This document shows, one piece after another, positions 12,901-24,640 of a DNA stretch of 64,000 nucleotides (positions are counted from its first letter, which is position 1; each line of letters begins with the position of its first letter). The translations under genes and the position numbers were made by a program. Origin of the DNA: Bathynomus jamesi (Eukaryota > Arthropoda > Malacostraca > Isopoda > Cirolanidae); the NCBI GenBank assembly GCA_023014485.1, contig JAJOZX010000995.1:288501-352500 (forward strand), written 5' to 3'. The notes under the pieces are model-generated. The model worked only from the letters and a program-made list of their open reading frames with translations. It was not told the origin of the DNA and made no database searches.

Positions 12901-15164
12901 TTAAAACTCGTATGCAAAGATCATTATAATATATCATAATTATTGCTTACTATATATAAATTCTCGCTCATGCATTTATACAGTTAATTTAACAATCCTC
13001 TTAGCTAATCTGTCTCTCGAAATTATAAGATACACACTTTGTACCCAATAAACATAAATACACATTTGACCACAGGTCTATACATCATCCACTCTTTTAA
13101 TTTTTGTTCTAAGTAGTGTGACAAGCAATCTTTTAAAAAAAAAAAAAAAAAAAAAAAGAGAGCAAAGTGCTCACGAAAAGATGTATTGTCAATTTCAGAC
13201 TTATACCCCCCGCTTAGTCACTCAATTCCCCTAGTACACAAAAATACACACTAGACCACAGGTCTATACATCATCCATTACGTAATTCTATTTTTACCTA
13301 CAATAGTCAATAAAAATTAGTTTACAGATTGTACGATTTACAGTTTTCCCTTTTATCTGCTATTCATTTTGTATGTAATTCTTCCCACAAAAAAAAAAAA
13401 AAAAAAAAAAATGTTAAAAATTTAACAATATCATTCTTTGTCTAACTTCATTGTTTGACTAAATTAACGTATTAATCCTTTTATTCTTTTTACACAAAAT
13501 TAAAGTATTAATCTTTGAATTTTTTTATATTTGTAAGCAAGTGTCATTTTAAAAATTTGATTACTCTGCTTGTACTCAACCACGCGAAATCGTTCTGTAT
13601 AAAATTTGTATTGTGAAGAAAAATTCGTCATCTAACTTGAATTAGTTAGGATGTTATTCATTTAATTCTATTGTATAAATTGTACCCTATTAGATTATTG
13701 TATAAATATCATTTTTAAAGGGGAGAGTAATGTAAAAAATGAACAATGAATAATCCATATTCATTTTACATAAGAACCAAAATCGCTTAACGCGAGTTTG
13801 GATAATAATTTTACTTGGAGCTTCCTATTTTTGTTCGTGTCACAACCCTACGATCTACCATATCTATGGTTTAGTCGTATCTATTTTCCATTTTTCATTG
13901 TTATAGAATTTATTATAATAAATTATGATTGTCTTCCATCTCACCCTCGACCCTAGATTATGCATACACATTGCATGTAACAGGATTGGAACCCGTAGTT
14001 GTAGTTCTTAGTCATTAATACCCACTCTTTGTCTCTAATTCGTTCATGTAAATCTTCCTAATAATGATTTGTACTATACGTACAAATTCAATAACTATGA
14101 CGTCACATTTTCCCGTCATTAATTTCCCTTCATTATATCTCTAGTATGCAATGTATGAAAATTCTTTATCATCATAATAAAAACTGTACACTCTATAGAA
14201 GTCATTATTTATATGTTATGTAGTATAAATATAACTATTATTCGACCATATATCCCCCGCCCCCATACGTCCATATCTTATCTTGACCATTATCGTATGT
14301 CAATTTTATTAAATATTCATTTTTTCTCGTGAAATGCAAAACTTCATGCCTTCGTTCGAAAACGCAAAAATACGTTCTCGTATTATTTTTTCATTTTTAT
14401 TTTTTATTTTTAAGTGCGTTCACCCCTCACAAGATATTCATAAATGCTTAGTAAGTTATCAAATTCCGCTCACTACGACAGAATCGAACGCTTCTAAGAT
14501 AAATACCTCCGTTCGCTCTGATTTCAAATTTATAACATATTATAACATATTATTTCCTAAATAAAATTATCTCGTATGTGCTCATGTACTTGTGTTGTAC
14601 TAATAACCATCTAGTATAACCATAGTATAACCATCTAGTTAACCATATATAAATATATAAAAACACTAAGAATGGTAAACGACGTAATGTACTTTAATGA
14701 AACTGTAATTAATAATAACTTGTAATGTACTTCAATGAAACTGTAATTAAATGTAATGATTTAATTTATAATGTAAGAATGTACTTTAATAGAACTGTAA
14801 TGGACAATCATAAGCGAATGTGAAGTAATCCATAATTGTAATCGTAATTGTAATGAACCAAATTAATACGTACTCAGTCGTGTACTTAATTTGTACTTAT
14901 GTGTACTATTACGAAATGATATCGCCTTCAGAAATGAAGATTCGGCAAAAAAATATACGATTAGTTTTTATTTTTATTTTTTTAAATTTTTATTTGGAAT
15001 CTTTCAAACATCTGATCATGTGTTTAAAAGGGGGAACTTAACCTTCAACTTCCGTCCCCCAACATTTAGGTTTATATTATACATGTATTTGTAAAATTAA
15101 GGCACTTCATTGAGGTCACTTCATTAGAGCACTTCATTTACGGCACTTCATTACGAGCCTCCTT
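9998..15164 (+). mobile_element. Internal region 2 (type A)
   Basis: The layout is as in the reference copy. The ATG frame at 10443 has a T7 tract instead of T8 and stops early. The 15-bp repeat has seven units, so its minus strand is also open by periodicity. Cassette 2 lies at 13092-13231. Cassette 1 is of the TTTCAGACTTATACC variant. Confidence 0.82.
13092..13231 (+). repeat. Duplicated poly(A) cassette 2, internal region 2
   Basis: Same left and right junctions as the other type A copies, which indicates one founding event followed by spread. Confidence 0.88.
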
Positions 15165-15660
15165 TGTTAGCAGCCTTGCTGCGAGGAGGGGCAGAGGCCC
15201 ATTGCCTCCTTAACTTTTTTAGATTCCGGCCTGAGCCATGGTCGAAAGAGGTCGAACCTCTACCCCTGTAAATTCAGAGCACTACTGTACATTTGAGAAG
15301 TAAACTACAAAAGAGAAAGTTTTTATCTTTTCCTTCAAGCCTTGTTCTCTTCAGGAATTTAGTCAGTAAAGTCGATAAGTTATAAAAGAAAAATCGATAA
15401 GTTTAGTACCAAGAGAAAGTATCAGAGTATTATAGCAAGAGAAGAATTAATAATCGTCGACCATAAAGCGAGAAAAAGGGGACAACCCAAGCACCATAGA
15501 AGATATTGGCATAACAGTCTGGTGAGTCTGTAGCCAAGAGTTTAACAAGAGGCGACCGAAAAGAATTAGAATGTTATAGAAGAAATATCCGTTGCTGCCT
15601 CCTAACTAGAACCCCCGTCGATTCCGAACCGACTCAGGGCCATAGACGGAGGGGTTAACA
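15165..15660 (+). repeat. LTR-like block 3
   Basis: It starts TGTTAGCAGCC and ends GGGGTTAACA, followed by TTG and TGGCGACC. The sequence is nearly identical to blocks 4-7 apart from small indels. Confidence 0.65.
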
Positions 15661-18600
15661 TTGTGGCGACCCTATAGCCAGGATAAACACATAGAAAAGC
15701 AAGAGTTTAAACATTTGGAGACCCTACTACCAAGTTTTTAAGAAGAAGATTTTAAGAAGAAGATTTTAAGAAGAAGAATATTTTAAGAAGAAGAATATTT
15801 TAAGAAGAGGATTTTAACAAGTGGCCACTCTTTGGCCAAGATAGAAATTACCCTGCATCAGGATAAAACAATTTGAACGGCGTGTCACGACTTCTTGTTC
15901 GTAACATCCACCCTTGAACCGGTGTGTCACGACTCCAAGTTCTCCACGCCTAGTTTTTCATCCAAGAAGAAGTAGCCAGCAAGACACGTCTTCAGGACAC
16001 GTCTCTAAGGATTTTGCCAGTAGAAATTTTGTTAAGTACAGTTTGTTTTTTTAAGTAATTTATAAACAATTGAAAAGTCAGTATTATTAACAGTTAATAT
16101 TTAGTATGGAGCCAGAATTAACACAAAACACAGTGAACACTTCAGACACCAGTGATACACTTTTTTTTAGTGAAACAGTAATTTTCACAGAAGTTAATTG
16201 TCACAGAGTTAATTGTCACAGGAATTGTCACAGAGTCAATTGTCACAGAGTCAATTGTCACAGAGTCAATTGTCACAGAGTCAATTGTCACAGTTATTTT
16301 CACTATTATATTCAGTATAGAATAATTTTATTTTATGTACCTTCCCGTACATTAGAGTGAAATGTTTACATTTCATATTTTTGTTTGCAAATTTTTTCAA
16401 ATTATTGAATTGAATTGACTTGCAAATTAAGAAAGAGAGTGTTTATAGAGAGTTTATAGATTTAGAGAGATACTTGAAGTCAGTTTTGAAGTCAGTTTTG
16501 AAGTCATTTTTTTGAAGTCATTTTTTGAAGTCATTTTTGAAGTCAGTTTTTGAAGTCAGAAGGTTGCGCCAAAAGGGACAACCGCCCCAGAGATTTATAG
16601 AAATACTTGACAAGCGTTCAAGTTAGACAGTTTAAGTTTCAAGATACTTGACAAGCGTTCAAGTTAGACAGTTTAAGTTTCAAGATACTTGACAAGCGTT
16701 CAAGTTAGACAGTTTAAGTTTCAAGATACTTGACAAGCGTTCAAGTTAGACAGTTTAAGTTTCAAGATACTTGACAAGCGTTCAAGTTAGATAGTTTTAG
16801 TTTCAAGAATACTTGATAAGAGTTCAAGTTACAGTTTCAGAATACTTGATAGAGTTCAAGTTACAGTTTCAGAATACTTGATAGAGTTCAAGTTACAGTT
16901 TCAGAATACTTGATAGAGTTCAAGTTTACAGTTTCAGAATACTTGATAGAGTTCAAGTTACAGTTTCAGAATACTTGATAGAGTTCAAGTTACAGTTTCA
17001 GAATACTTGATAGAGTTTTAAGTTACAGTTTCAGAATACTTGATAGAGTTCAAGTTAGAGAGTTTTATTCCAAGTCAGAGGTTTATTCCAAGTCAGAGAG
17101 TTTTATTCCCAAGTTATTTCAATGCAGTCAATTGAATTCAACTTTTTCTTTGTAAATTAAGAGAACTTAATTTAAGAAAATGTAATTTAAGAATTTAATT
17201 CAACCTTTTTTTTGTTGTTTAAGAGAATTTAATTCAACCTTTTTTTTGTTGTAAAAGTGAATTAAATTCAACCAGAAATGAACGGTTTGCGTCTTAATTT
17301 AACCTTTTTTCTTGTTTGTAAGAAGGAAATGGACCGATTTGACTTTTCTTTTTCATGCCATTGTTGCGTATATAAATATATAGGTAAAATGACATTTTAT
17401 TGTTTGTAACCAAAACAGTTTTTACAATTGTTTGTAATGACTTTGATAATCATTGTAATGTATATGTGATAATAATAGTTGTGTAATAATTAATTAATTG
17501 ATCTTGTCCCAATGACTCCTTTTTAAATTACTATAAGGAGGAACATGCCGTTCCCCCATTTTGTTTGAACTCTTTTAATTTTTGTTCTAAGTAGTGTGAC
17601 AAGCAATCTTTTAAAAAAAAAAAAAAAAAAAAAAAAGAGCAAAGTGCTCACGAAAAGATGTATTGTCAATTTCAAACTTAGACCCCCCGCTTAGTCACTC
17701 AATTCCCCGAATGTCGTACTCCAAACTTTGTCATTTTATTTTATTTTAACACCCCAACCACAGTTGAACCGTGTCAACCAGAGAAATGGTTCAACCATGG
17801 TTAACTCCTCTTTGGTACGATGGAACATAACCTCAATTTAGGTTAAGTGTTTTTTTATATTACAGTATATGTTTAGTTCATTATAGTTTATAATTGATTT
17901 CTATTCTTAACTTTTATATTTTTTATTTTTTTTTTATTCGATGAATACTGAGTAATTGTGTTGGTCGAATTTAATTAATTGTGTGTCAAAATATCAAATA
18001 ATTCAAATTCTATCAACATTTAACGAAAGAGTATGATTTTTCTACTTAACATGCAAAAATTGTTAAACCTTTTTAATATTTTTTTTATTATATAAAAATA
18101 ATTTTTAATGTAAAATTTACCTGAGATTATTAAAAGAAAAGTTTCTTCGAAATGCTTTCCTTCCATTTCAATAACTTTTTTATTCTTGGCCGAAACTCAT
18201 CTAAGGTTCGATTTACTTTTATTTTTAAGAGTATTATAAAATTATGTTAGCTCATTAAAATGCATAATTGATCTCTATTTTTAATTTATATTTTATTTTT
18301 CTTTTGTTCAATTAATCGTGAGTAACTGTCCTTAAATTGTTATTGTACCATTTGTAAGGTATCAAACGAAAATTATAGTCAAATTGACATACTACTAGAG
18401 TATATTGCTATGAATTTTAGTAGTCGAAATTAATTGTGTCAAAATTCAATTTTTAAAACGGTGAGATTTACTTTCATTACTTGTAAGGTCCTCTAAGTAC
18501 GTATTTTTTTAATTACCTTATACGTGTAACTGATTAATTATGTAAAATCTATAATCCTAATTGAATTTTATTACTTTTGACACATATTCCCTCCAGTCAC

Positions 18601-18798
18601 TTTTGCATTAAAACTCGTATGCAAACATCATTATAATATATCATAATTATTGCTTACTATATATAAATTCTCGCTCATGCATTTATACAGTTAATTTAAC
18701 AATCCTCTTAGCTAATCTGTCTCTCGAAATTATAAGATACACACTTTGTACCCAATAAACATAAATACACATTTGACCACAGGTCTATACATCATCCA

Positions 18799-18937
18799 CT
18801 CTTTTAATTTTTGTTCTAAGTAGTGTGACAAGCAATCTTTTAAAAAAAAAAAAAAAAAAAAAAAGAGAGCAAAGTGCTCACGAAAAGATGTATTGTCAAT
18901 TTCAGACTTATACCCCCGCTTAGTCACTCAATTCCCC
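18799..18937 (+). repeat. Duplicated poly(A) cassette 2, internal region 3
   Basis: Same junctions; one C is missing in the C-run (18912-18916). Confidence 0.88.
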
Positions 18938-20735
18938 TAGTACACAAAAATACACACTAGACCACAGGTCTATACATCATCCATTACGTAATTCTATTTT
19001 TACCTACAATAGTCAATAAAAATTAGTTTACAGATTGTACGATTTACAGTTTTCCCTTTTATCTGCTATTCATTTTGTATGTAATTCTTCCCACAAAAAA
19101 AAAAAAAAAAAAAAAATGTTAAAAATTTAACAATATCATTCTTTGTCTAACTTCATTGTTTGACTAAATTAACGTATTAATCCTTTTATTCTTTTTACAC
19201 AAAATTAAAGTATTAATCTTTGAATTTTTTTATATTTTGTAAGCAAGTGTCATTTTAAAAATTTGATTACTCTGCATTGTACTCAACCACGCGAAATCGT
19301 TCTGTATAAAATTTGTATTGTGAAGAAAAATTCGTCATCTAACTTGAATTAGTTAGGATGTTATTCATTTAATTCTATTGTATAAATTGTACCCTATTAG
19401 ATTATTGTATAAATATCATTTTTAAAGGGGAGAGTAATGTAAAAAATGAACAATGAATAATCCATATTCATTTTTACATAAGAACCAAAATCGCTTAACG
19501 CGAGTTTGGATAATAATTTTACTTGGAGCTTCCTATTTTTGTTCGTGTCACAACCCTACGATCTACCATATCTATGGTTTAGTCGTATCTATTTTCCATT
19601 TTTCATTGTTATAGAATTTATTATAATAAATTATGATTGTCTTCCATCTCACCCTCGACCCTAGATTATGCATACACATTGCATGTAACAGGATTGGAAC
19701 CCGTAGTTGTAGTTCTTAGTCATTAATACCCACTCTTTGTCTCTAATTCGTTCATGTAAATCTTCCTAATAATGATTTGTACTATACGTACAAATTCAAT
19801 AACTATGACGTCACATTTTCCCGTCATTAATTTCCCTTCATTATATCTCTAGTATGCAATGTATGAAAATTCTTTATCATCATAATAAAAACTGTACACT
19901 CTATAGAAGTCATTATTTATATGTTATGTAGTATAATATAACTATTATTCGACCATATATCCCCCGCCCCCATACGTCCATATCTTATCTTGACCATTAT
20001 CGTATGTCAATTTTATTAAATATTCATTTTTTCTCGTGAAATGCAAAACTTCATGCCTTCGTTCGAAAACGCAAAAATACGTTCTCGTATTATTTTTTCA
20101 TTTTTATTTTTTATTTTTAAGTGCGTTCACCCCTCACAAGATATTCATAAATGCTTAGTAAGTTATCAAATTCCGCTCACTACGACAGAATCGAACGCTT
20201 CTAAGATAAATACCTCCGTTCGCTCTGATTTCAAATTTATAACATATTATAACATATTATTTCCTAAATAAATTATCTCGTATGTGCTCATGTACTTGTG
20301 TTGTACTAATAACCATCTAGTATAACCATCTAGTATAACCATCTAGTATAACCATATATAAATATATAAAAACACTAAGAATGGTAAACGACGTAATGTA
20401 CTTTAATGAAACTGTAATTAATAATAACTTGTAATGTACTTCAATGAAACTGTAATTAAATGTAATGATTTAATTTATAATGTAAGAATGTACTTTAATA
20501 GAACTGTAATGGACAATCATAAGCGAATGTGAAGTAATCCATAATTGTAATCGTAATTGTAATGAACCAAAATTAATACGTACTCAGTCGTGTACTTAAT
20601 TTGTACTTATGTGTACTATTACGAAATGATATCGCCTTCAGAAATGAAGATTCGGCAAAAAAATATACGATTAGTTTTTATTTTTATTTTTTTAAATTTT
20701 TATTTGGAATCTTTCAAACATCTGATCATGTGTTT

Positions 20736-20747
20736 AAAAGGGGGGAA
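20736..20747 (+). other. Polypurine tract-like AAAAGGGGGGAA
   Basis: A 12-nt all-purine run upstream of the LTR-like block, conserved with small length changes in all copies (5 or 6 G). A polypurine tract should abut the LTR. Here 128 bp separate it from the TG start, so either the LTR starts here or the tract is unrelated. Confidence 0.3.
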
Positions 20748-20875
20748 CTTAACCTTCAACTTCCGTCCCCCAACATTTAGGTTTATATTATACATGTATT
20801 TGTAAAATTAAGGCACTTCATTGAGGTCACTTCATTAGAGCACTTCATTTACGGCACTTCATTACGAGCCTCCTT

Positions 20876-21377
20876 TGTTAGCAGCCTTGCTGCGAGGAGG
20901 GGGCAGAGGCCCATTGCCTCCTTAACTTTTTTTAGATTCCGGCCTGAGCCATGGTCGAAAGAGGTCGAACCTCTACCCCTGTAAATTCAGAGCACTACCT
21001 GTACATTTTGAGAAGTAAACTACAAAAAGAGAAAGTTTTTATCTTTTCCTTCAAGCCTTGTTCTCTTCAGGAATTTAGTCAGTAAAGTCGATAAGTTATA
21101 AAAGAAAAATCGATAAGTTTAGTACCAAGAGAAAGTATCAGAGTATTATAGCAAGAGAAGAATTAATAATCGTCGACCCATAAAGCGAGAAAAAGGGGAC
21201 AACCCAAGCACCATAGAAGATATTGGCATAACAGTCTGGTGAGTCTGTAGCCAAGAGTTTAACAAGAGGCGACCGAAAAGAATTAGAATGTTATAGAAGA
21301 AATATCCGTTGCTGCCTCCTAACTAGAACCCCCGTCGATTCCGAACCGACTCAGGGCCATAGACGGAGGGGTTAACA
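20876..21377 (+). repeat. LTR-like block 4 (reference copy, 502 bp)
   Basis: The ends form a short inverted repeat, TGTTA...TAACA, as is usual for LTRs (TG...CA). A TATAAAA motif lies at 21097-21103. No AATAAA is seen. TGGCGACC follows at 21381. A purine tract, AAAAGGGGGGAA, lies 128 bp upstream of the TG start (20736-20747). If that tract is the polypurine tract, the LTR would instead begin near 20748 at CTTAACC and be about 630 bp. The 3' end is the same in both models and agrees with where the whole array ends. What is seen is the block and its ends; that it is an LTR is inference. Confidence 0.6.
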
Positions 21378-21380
21378 TTG

Positions 21381-21388
21381 TGGCGACC
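21381..21388 (+). other. PBS-like motif TGGCGACC after LTR-like block 4
   Basis: TGGCGACC lies 3 nt after the TTAACA end and recurs after the other blocks except the terminal one. A TGGCGACC start fits priming by an arginine tRNA, whose 3' end would read GGTCGCCA, as described for some Ty3/gypsy elements. Only eight bases fit, so this is suggestive. Confidence 0.4.
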
Positions 21389-21822
21389 CTATAGCCAGGA
21401 TAAACACATAGAAGAAGCAAGAGTTTAAACATTTGGAGACCCTACTACCAAGTTTTTAAGAAGAAGATTTTAAGAAGAAGATTTTAAGAAGAAGAATATT
21501 TTAAGAAGAAGAATATTTTAAGAAGAGGATTTTAACAAGTGGCCACTCTTTGGCCAAGATAGAAATTACCCTGCATCAGGATAAAACAATTTGAACGGCG
21601 TGTCACGACTTCTTGTTCGTAACATCCACCCTTGAACCGGTGTGTCACGACTCCAAGTTCTCCACGCCTAGTTTTCATCCAAGAAGAAGTAGCCAGCAAG
21701 ACACGTCTTCAGGACACGTCTCTAAGGATTTTGCCAGTAGAAATTTTGTTAAGTACAGTTTGTTTTTTTAAGTAATTTATAAACAATTGAAAAGTCAGTA
21801 TTATTAACAGTTAATATTTAGT

Positions 21823-22065
21823 ATGGAGCCAGAATTAACACAAAACACAGTGAACACTTCAGACACCAGTGATACACTTTTTTTTAGTGAAACAGTAATT
21901 TTCACAGAAGTTAATTGTCACAGAGTTAATTGTCACAGAGTCAATTGTCACAGAGTCAATTGTCACAGAGTCAATTGTCACAGAGTCAATTGTCACAGTT
22001 ATTTTCACTATTATATTCAGTATAGAATAATTTTATTTTATGTACCTTCCCGTACATTAGAGTGA
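21823..22065 (+). pseudogene. Vestigial ATG frame with VNCHR repeats, possible gag remnant
   Basis: The frame starts MEPELTQNTVN about 446 bp after the LTR-like end, where a gag start would be expected. It reads through a 15-bp repeat that gives VNCHR in frame six times. It is open at 16106, 27507, 33414, 44913 and 50608 too, but a T7/T8 difference or other indel breaks it at 4791, 10443 and 39030. No Gag domain, zinc knuckle or other family hallmark is visible. I regard it as non-functional or never coding. Confidence 0.35.
21907..22000 (+). repeat. 15-bp minisatellite (GTCAATTGTCACAGA)
   Basis: Six units in this copy and six or seven in the others. AATTG and CAATT of adjacent units can pair. 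The period is a multiple of three, so both strands stay open: VNCHR on plus, VTIDS on minus. Confidence 0.9.
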
Positions 22066-22177
22066 AATGTTTACATTTCATATTTTTGTTTGCAAATTTT
22101 TTCAAATTATTGAATTGAATTGACTTGCAAATTAAGAAAGAGAGTGTTTATAGAGAGTTTATAGATTTAGAGAGATA

Positions 22178-22266
22178 CTTGAAGTCAGTTTTGAAGTCAG
22201 TTTTGAAGTCATTTTTTTGAAGTCATTTTTTTGAAGTCATTTTTGAAGTCAGTTTTTGAAGTCAGA
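22178..22266 (+). repeat. GAAGTC minisatellite, 13-17 bp period
   Basis: About seven GAAGTC units separated by CAGTTTT or T-rich spacers of variable length, ending at the GGTTGCGCCA landmark. It is present in every complete unit. Confidence 0.85.
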
Positions 22267-22308
22267 AGGTTGCGCCAAAAGGGACAACCGCCCCAGAGAT
22301 TTATAGAA

Positions 22309-22513
22309 ATACTTGACAAGCGTTCAAGTTAGACAGTTTAAGTTTCAAGATACTTGACAAGCGTTCAAGTTAGACAGTTTAAGTTTCAAGATACTTGACA
22401 AGCGTTCAAGTTAGACAGTTTAAGTTTCAAGATACTTGACAAGCGTTCAAGTTAGACAGTTTAAGTTTCAAGATACTTGACAAGCGTTCAAGTTAGATAG
22501 TTTTAGTTTCAAG
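22309..22513 (+). repeat. 41-bp minisatellite, five units
   Basis: Each unit begins ATACTTGACAAGCG and includes TTCAAGTTAGACAG. Starts lie at 22309, 22350, 22391, 22432 and 22473. Each unit can form a hairpin with stem ACTTGA/TCAAGT and loop CAAGCGT. Copy number is three to five across the array. Confidence 0.93.
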
Positions 22514-22765
22514 AATACTTGATAAGAGTTCAAGTTACAGTTTCAGAATACTTGATAGAGTTCAAGTTACAGTTTCAGAATACTTGATAGAGTTCAAGTT
22601 ACAGTTTCAGAATACTTGATAGAGTTCAAGTTACAGTTTCAGAATACTTGATAGAGTTCAAGTTACAGTTTCAGAATACTTGATAGAGTTCAAGTTACAG
22701 TTTCAGAATACTTGATAGAGTTTAAGTTACAGTTTCAGAATACTTGATAGAGTTCAAGTTAGAGA
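22514..22765 (+). repeat. 32-bp minisatellite, eight units
   Basis: Units begin ATACTTGATAGAGTTC at 22514, 22548, 22580, 22612, 22644, 22676, 22708 and 22740. The same stem as in the 41-bp repeat (ACTTGA/TCAAGT) recurs with a different loop (TAGAGT). Copy number ranges from three (region 6) to eight. Confidence 0.93.
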
Positions 22766-22815
22766 GTTTTATTCCAAGTCAGAGTTTTATTCCAAGTCAG
22801 AGAGTTTTATTCCCA
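22762..22815 (+). repeat. 20-bp minisatellite (GAGAGTTTTATTCCAAGTCA)
   Basis: Two to three units here and five in region 9 (51500-51600). It directly follows the 32-bp array. Confidence 0.85.
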
Positions 22816-24503
22816 AGTTATTTCAATGCAGTCAATTGAATTCAACTTTTTCTTTGTAATTAAGAGAACTTAATTTAAGAAAATGTAATTTAAGAATTTA
22901 ATTCAACCTTTTTTTTGTTGTTTAAGAGAATTTAATTCAACCTTTTTTTGTTGTAAAAGTGAATTAAATTCAACCAGAATTGAACGGTTTGCGTCTTAAT
23001 TTAACCTTTTTTCTTGTTTGTAAGAAGGAAATGGACCGATTTGACTTTTCTTTTTCATGCCATTGTTGCGTATATAAATATATAGGTAAAATGACATTTT
23101 ATTGTTTGTAACCAAAACAGTTTTTACAATTGTTTGTAATGACTTTGATAATCATTGTAATGTATATGTGATAATAATAGTTGTGTAATAATTAATTAAT
23201 TGATCTTGTCCCAATGACTCCTTTTTAAATTACTATAAGGAGGAACATGCCGTTCCCCCATTTTGTTTGAACTCTTTTAATTTTTGTTCTAAGTAGTGTG
23301 ACAAGCAATCTTTTAAAAAAAAAAAAAAAAAAAAAAAAGAGCAAAGTGCTCACGAAAAGATGTATTGTCAATTTCAAACTTAGACCCCCCGCTTAGTCAC
23401 TCAATTCCCCCGAATGTCGTACTCCAAACTTTGTCATTTTATTTTATTTTAACACCCCCAACCACAGTTGAACCGTGTCAACCAGAGAAATGGTTCAACC
23501 ATGGTTAACTCCTCTTTGGTACGATGGAACATAACCTCAATTTAGGTTAAGTGTTTTTTTATATTACAGTATATGTTTAGTTCATTATAGTTTATAATTG
23601 ATTTCTATTCTTAACTTTTATATTTTTTATATTTTTTTTTATTCGATGAATACTGAGTAATTGTGTTGGTCGAATTTAATTAATTGTGTGTCAAAATATC
23701 AAATAATTCAAATTCTATCAACATTTAACGAAAGAGTATGATTTTTCTACTTAACATGCAAAAATTGTTAAACCTTTTTAATATTTTTTTATTATATAAA
23801 ATAATTTTTAATGTAAAATTTACCTGAGATTATTAAAAGAAAAGTTTCTTCGAAATGCTTTCCTTCCATTTCAATAACTTTTTTATTCTTGGCCGAAACT
23901 CATCTAAGGTTCGATTTACTTTTATTTTTAAGAGTATTATAAAATTATGTTAGCTCATTAAAATGCATAATTGATCTCTATTTTTAATTTATATTTTTTT
24001 TTTCTTTTTTCAATTAATCGTGAGTAACTGTCCTTAAATTGTTATTGTACCATTTGTAAGGTATCAAACGAAAATTATAGTCAAATTGACATACTACTAG
24101 AGTATATTGCTATGAATTTTAGTAGTCGAAATTAATTGTGTCAAAATTCAATTTTTAAAACGGTGAGATTTACTTTCATTACTTGTAAGGTCCTCTAAGT
24201 ACGTATTTTTTTAATTACCTTATACGTGTAACTGATTAATTATGTAAAATCTATAATCCTAATTGAATTTTATTACTTTTGACACATATTCCCTCCAGTC
24301 ACTTTTGCATTAAAACTCGTATGCAAACATCATCATTATAATATATCATAATTATTGCTTACTATATATAAATTCTCGCTCATGCATTTATACAGTTAAT
24401 TTAACAATCCTCTTAGCTAATCTGTCTCTCGAAATTATAAGATACACACTTTGTACCCAATAAACATAAATACACATTTGACCACAGGTCTATACATCAT
24501 CCA

Positions 24504-24640
24504 CTCTTTTAATTTTTGTTCTAAGTAGTGTGACAAGCAATTTTAAAAAAAAAAAAAAAAAAAAAAGAGAGCAAAGTGCTCACGAAAAGATGTATTGTCA
24601 ATTTCAGACTTATACCCCCCGCTTAGTCACTCAATTCCCC
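24504..24640 (+). repeat. Duplicated poly(A) cassette 2, internal region 4
   Basis: Same junctions; a short deletion lies just before the A-run (24540-24545). This is the last copy of the cassette; none occurs to its right. Confidence 0.88.

Larger units (their letters stand above)
15661..20875 (+). mobile_element. Internal region 3 (type A)
   Basis: The ATG-led frame at 16106 is open for 84 codons. One 15-bp unit is partly deleted here. There are five 41-bp and about eight 32-bp repeats. Cassette 2 lies at 18799-18937. It shares the GGTTAAGTG variant after cassette 1 (near 17843) only with internal region 4, so these two copies are close relatives. Confidence 0.85.

Noticed and set aside
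20041..20271. Frame of 76 codons (MQNFMPSFENAK...) repeated in several units
   Set aside because: It is open only where a T-run has one length. In regions 8 and 9 the extra T gives a different N-terminus. AT-rich composition, no domain and no conserved reading frame point to chance.
20590..20805. Frame of 71 codons (MYLICTYVYYYEM...) repeated in many units
   Set aside because: Its start and frame shift between copies with A-run and T-run length, and it crosses the polypurine tract into the pre-LTR segment. No sign of coding constraint.
20950..20990. Possible tRNA T-arm/B-box in GAGGTCGAACCTC
   Set aside because: One base short of GGTTCGA, no A-box or acceptor stem around it. A simple 6-bp hairpin (AGAGGT/ACCTCT) explains it.
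21238..21246. Splice-donor-like GGTGAGTCT in the LTR-like block
   Set aside because: A single consensus match with no acceptor or exon evidence; expected by chance in this much sequence.
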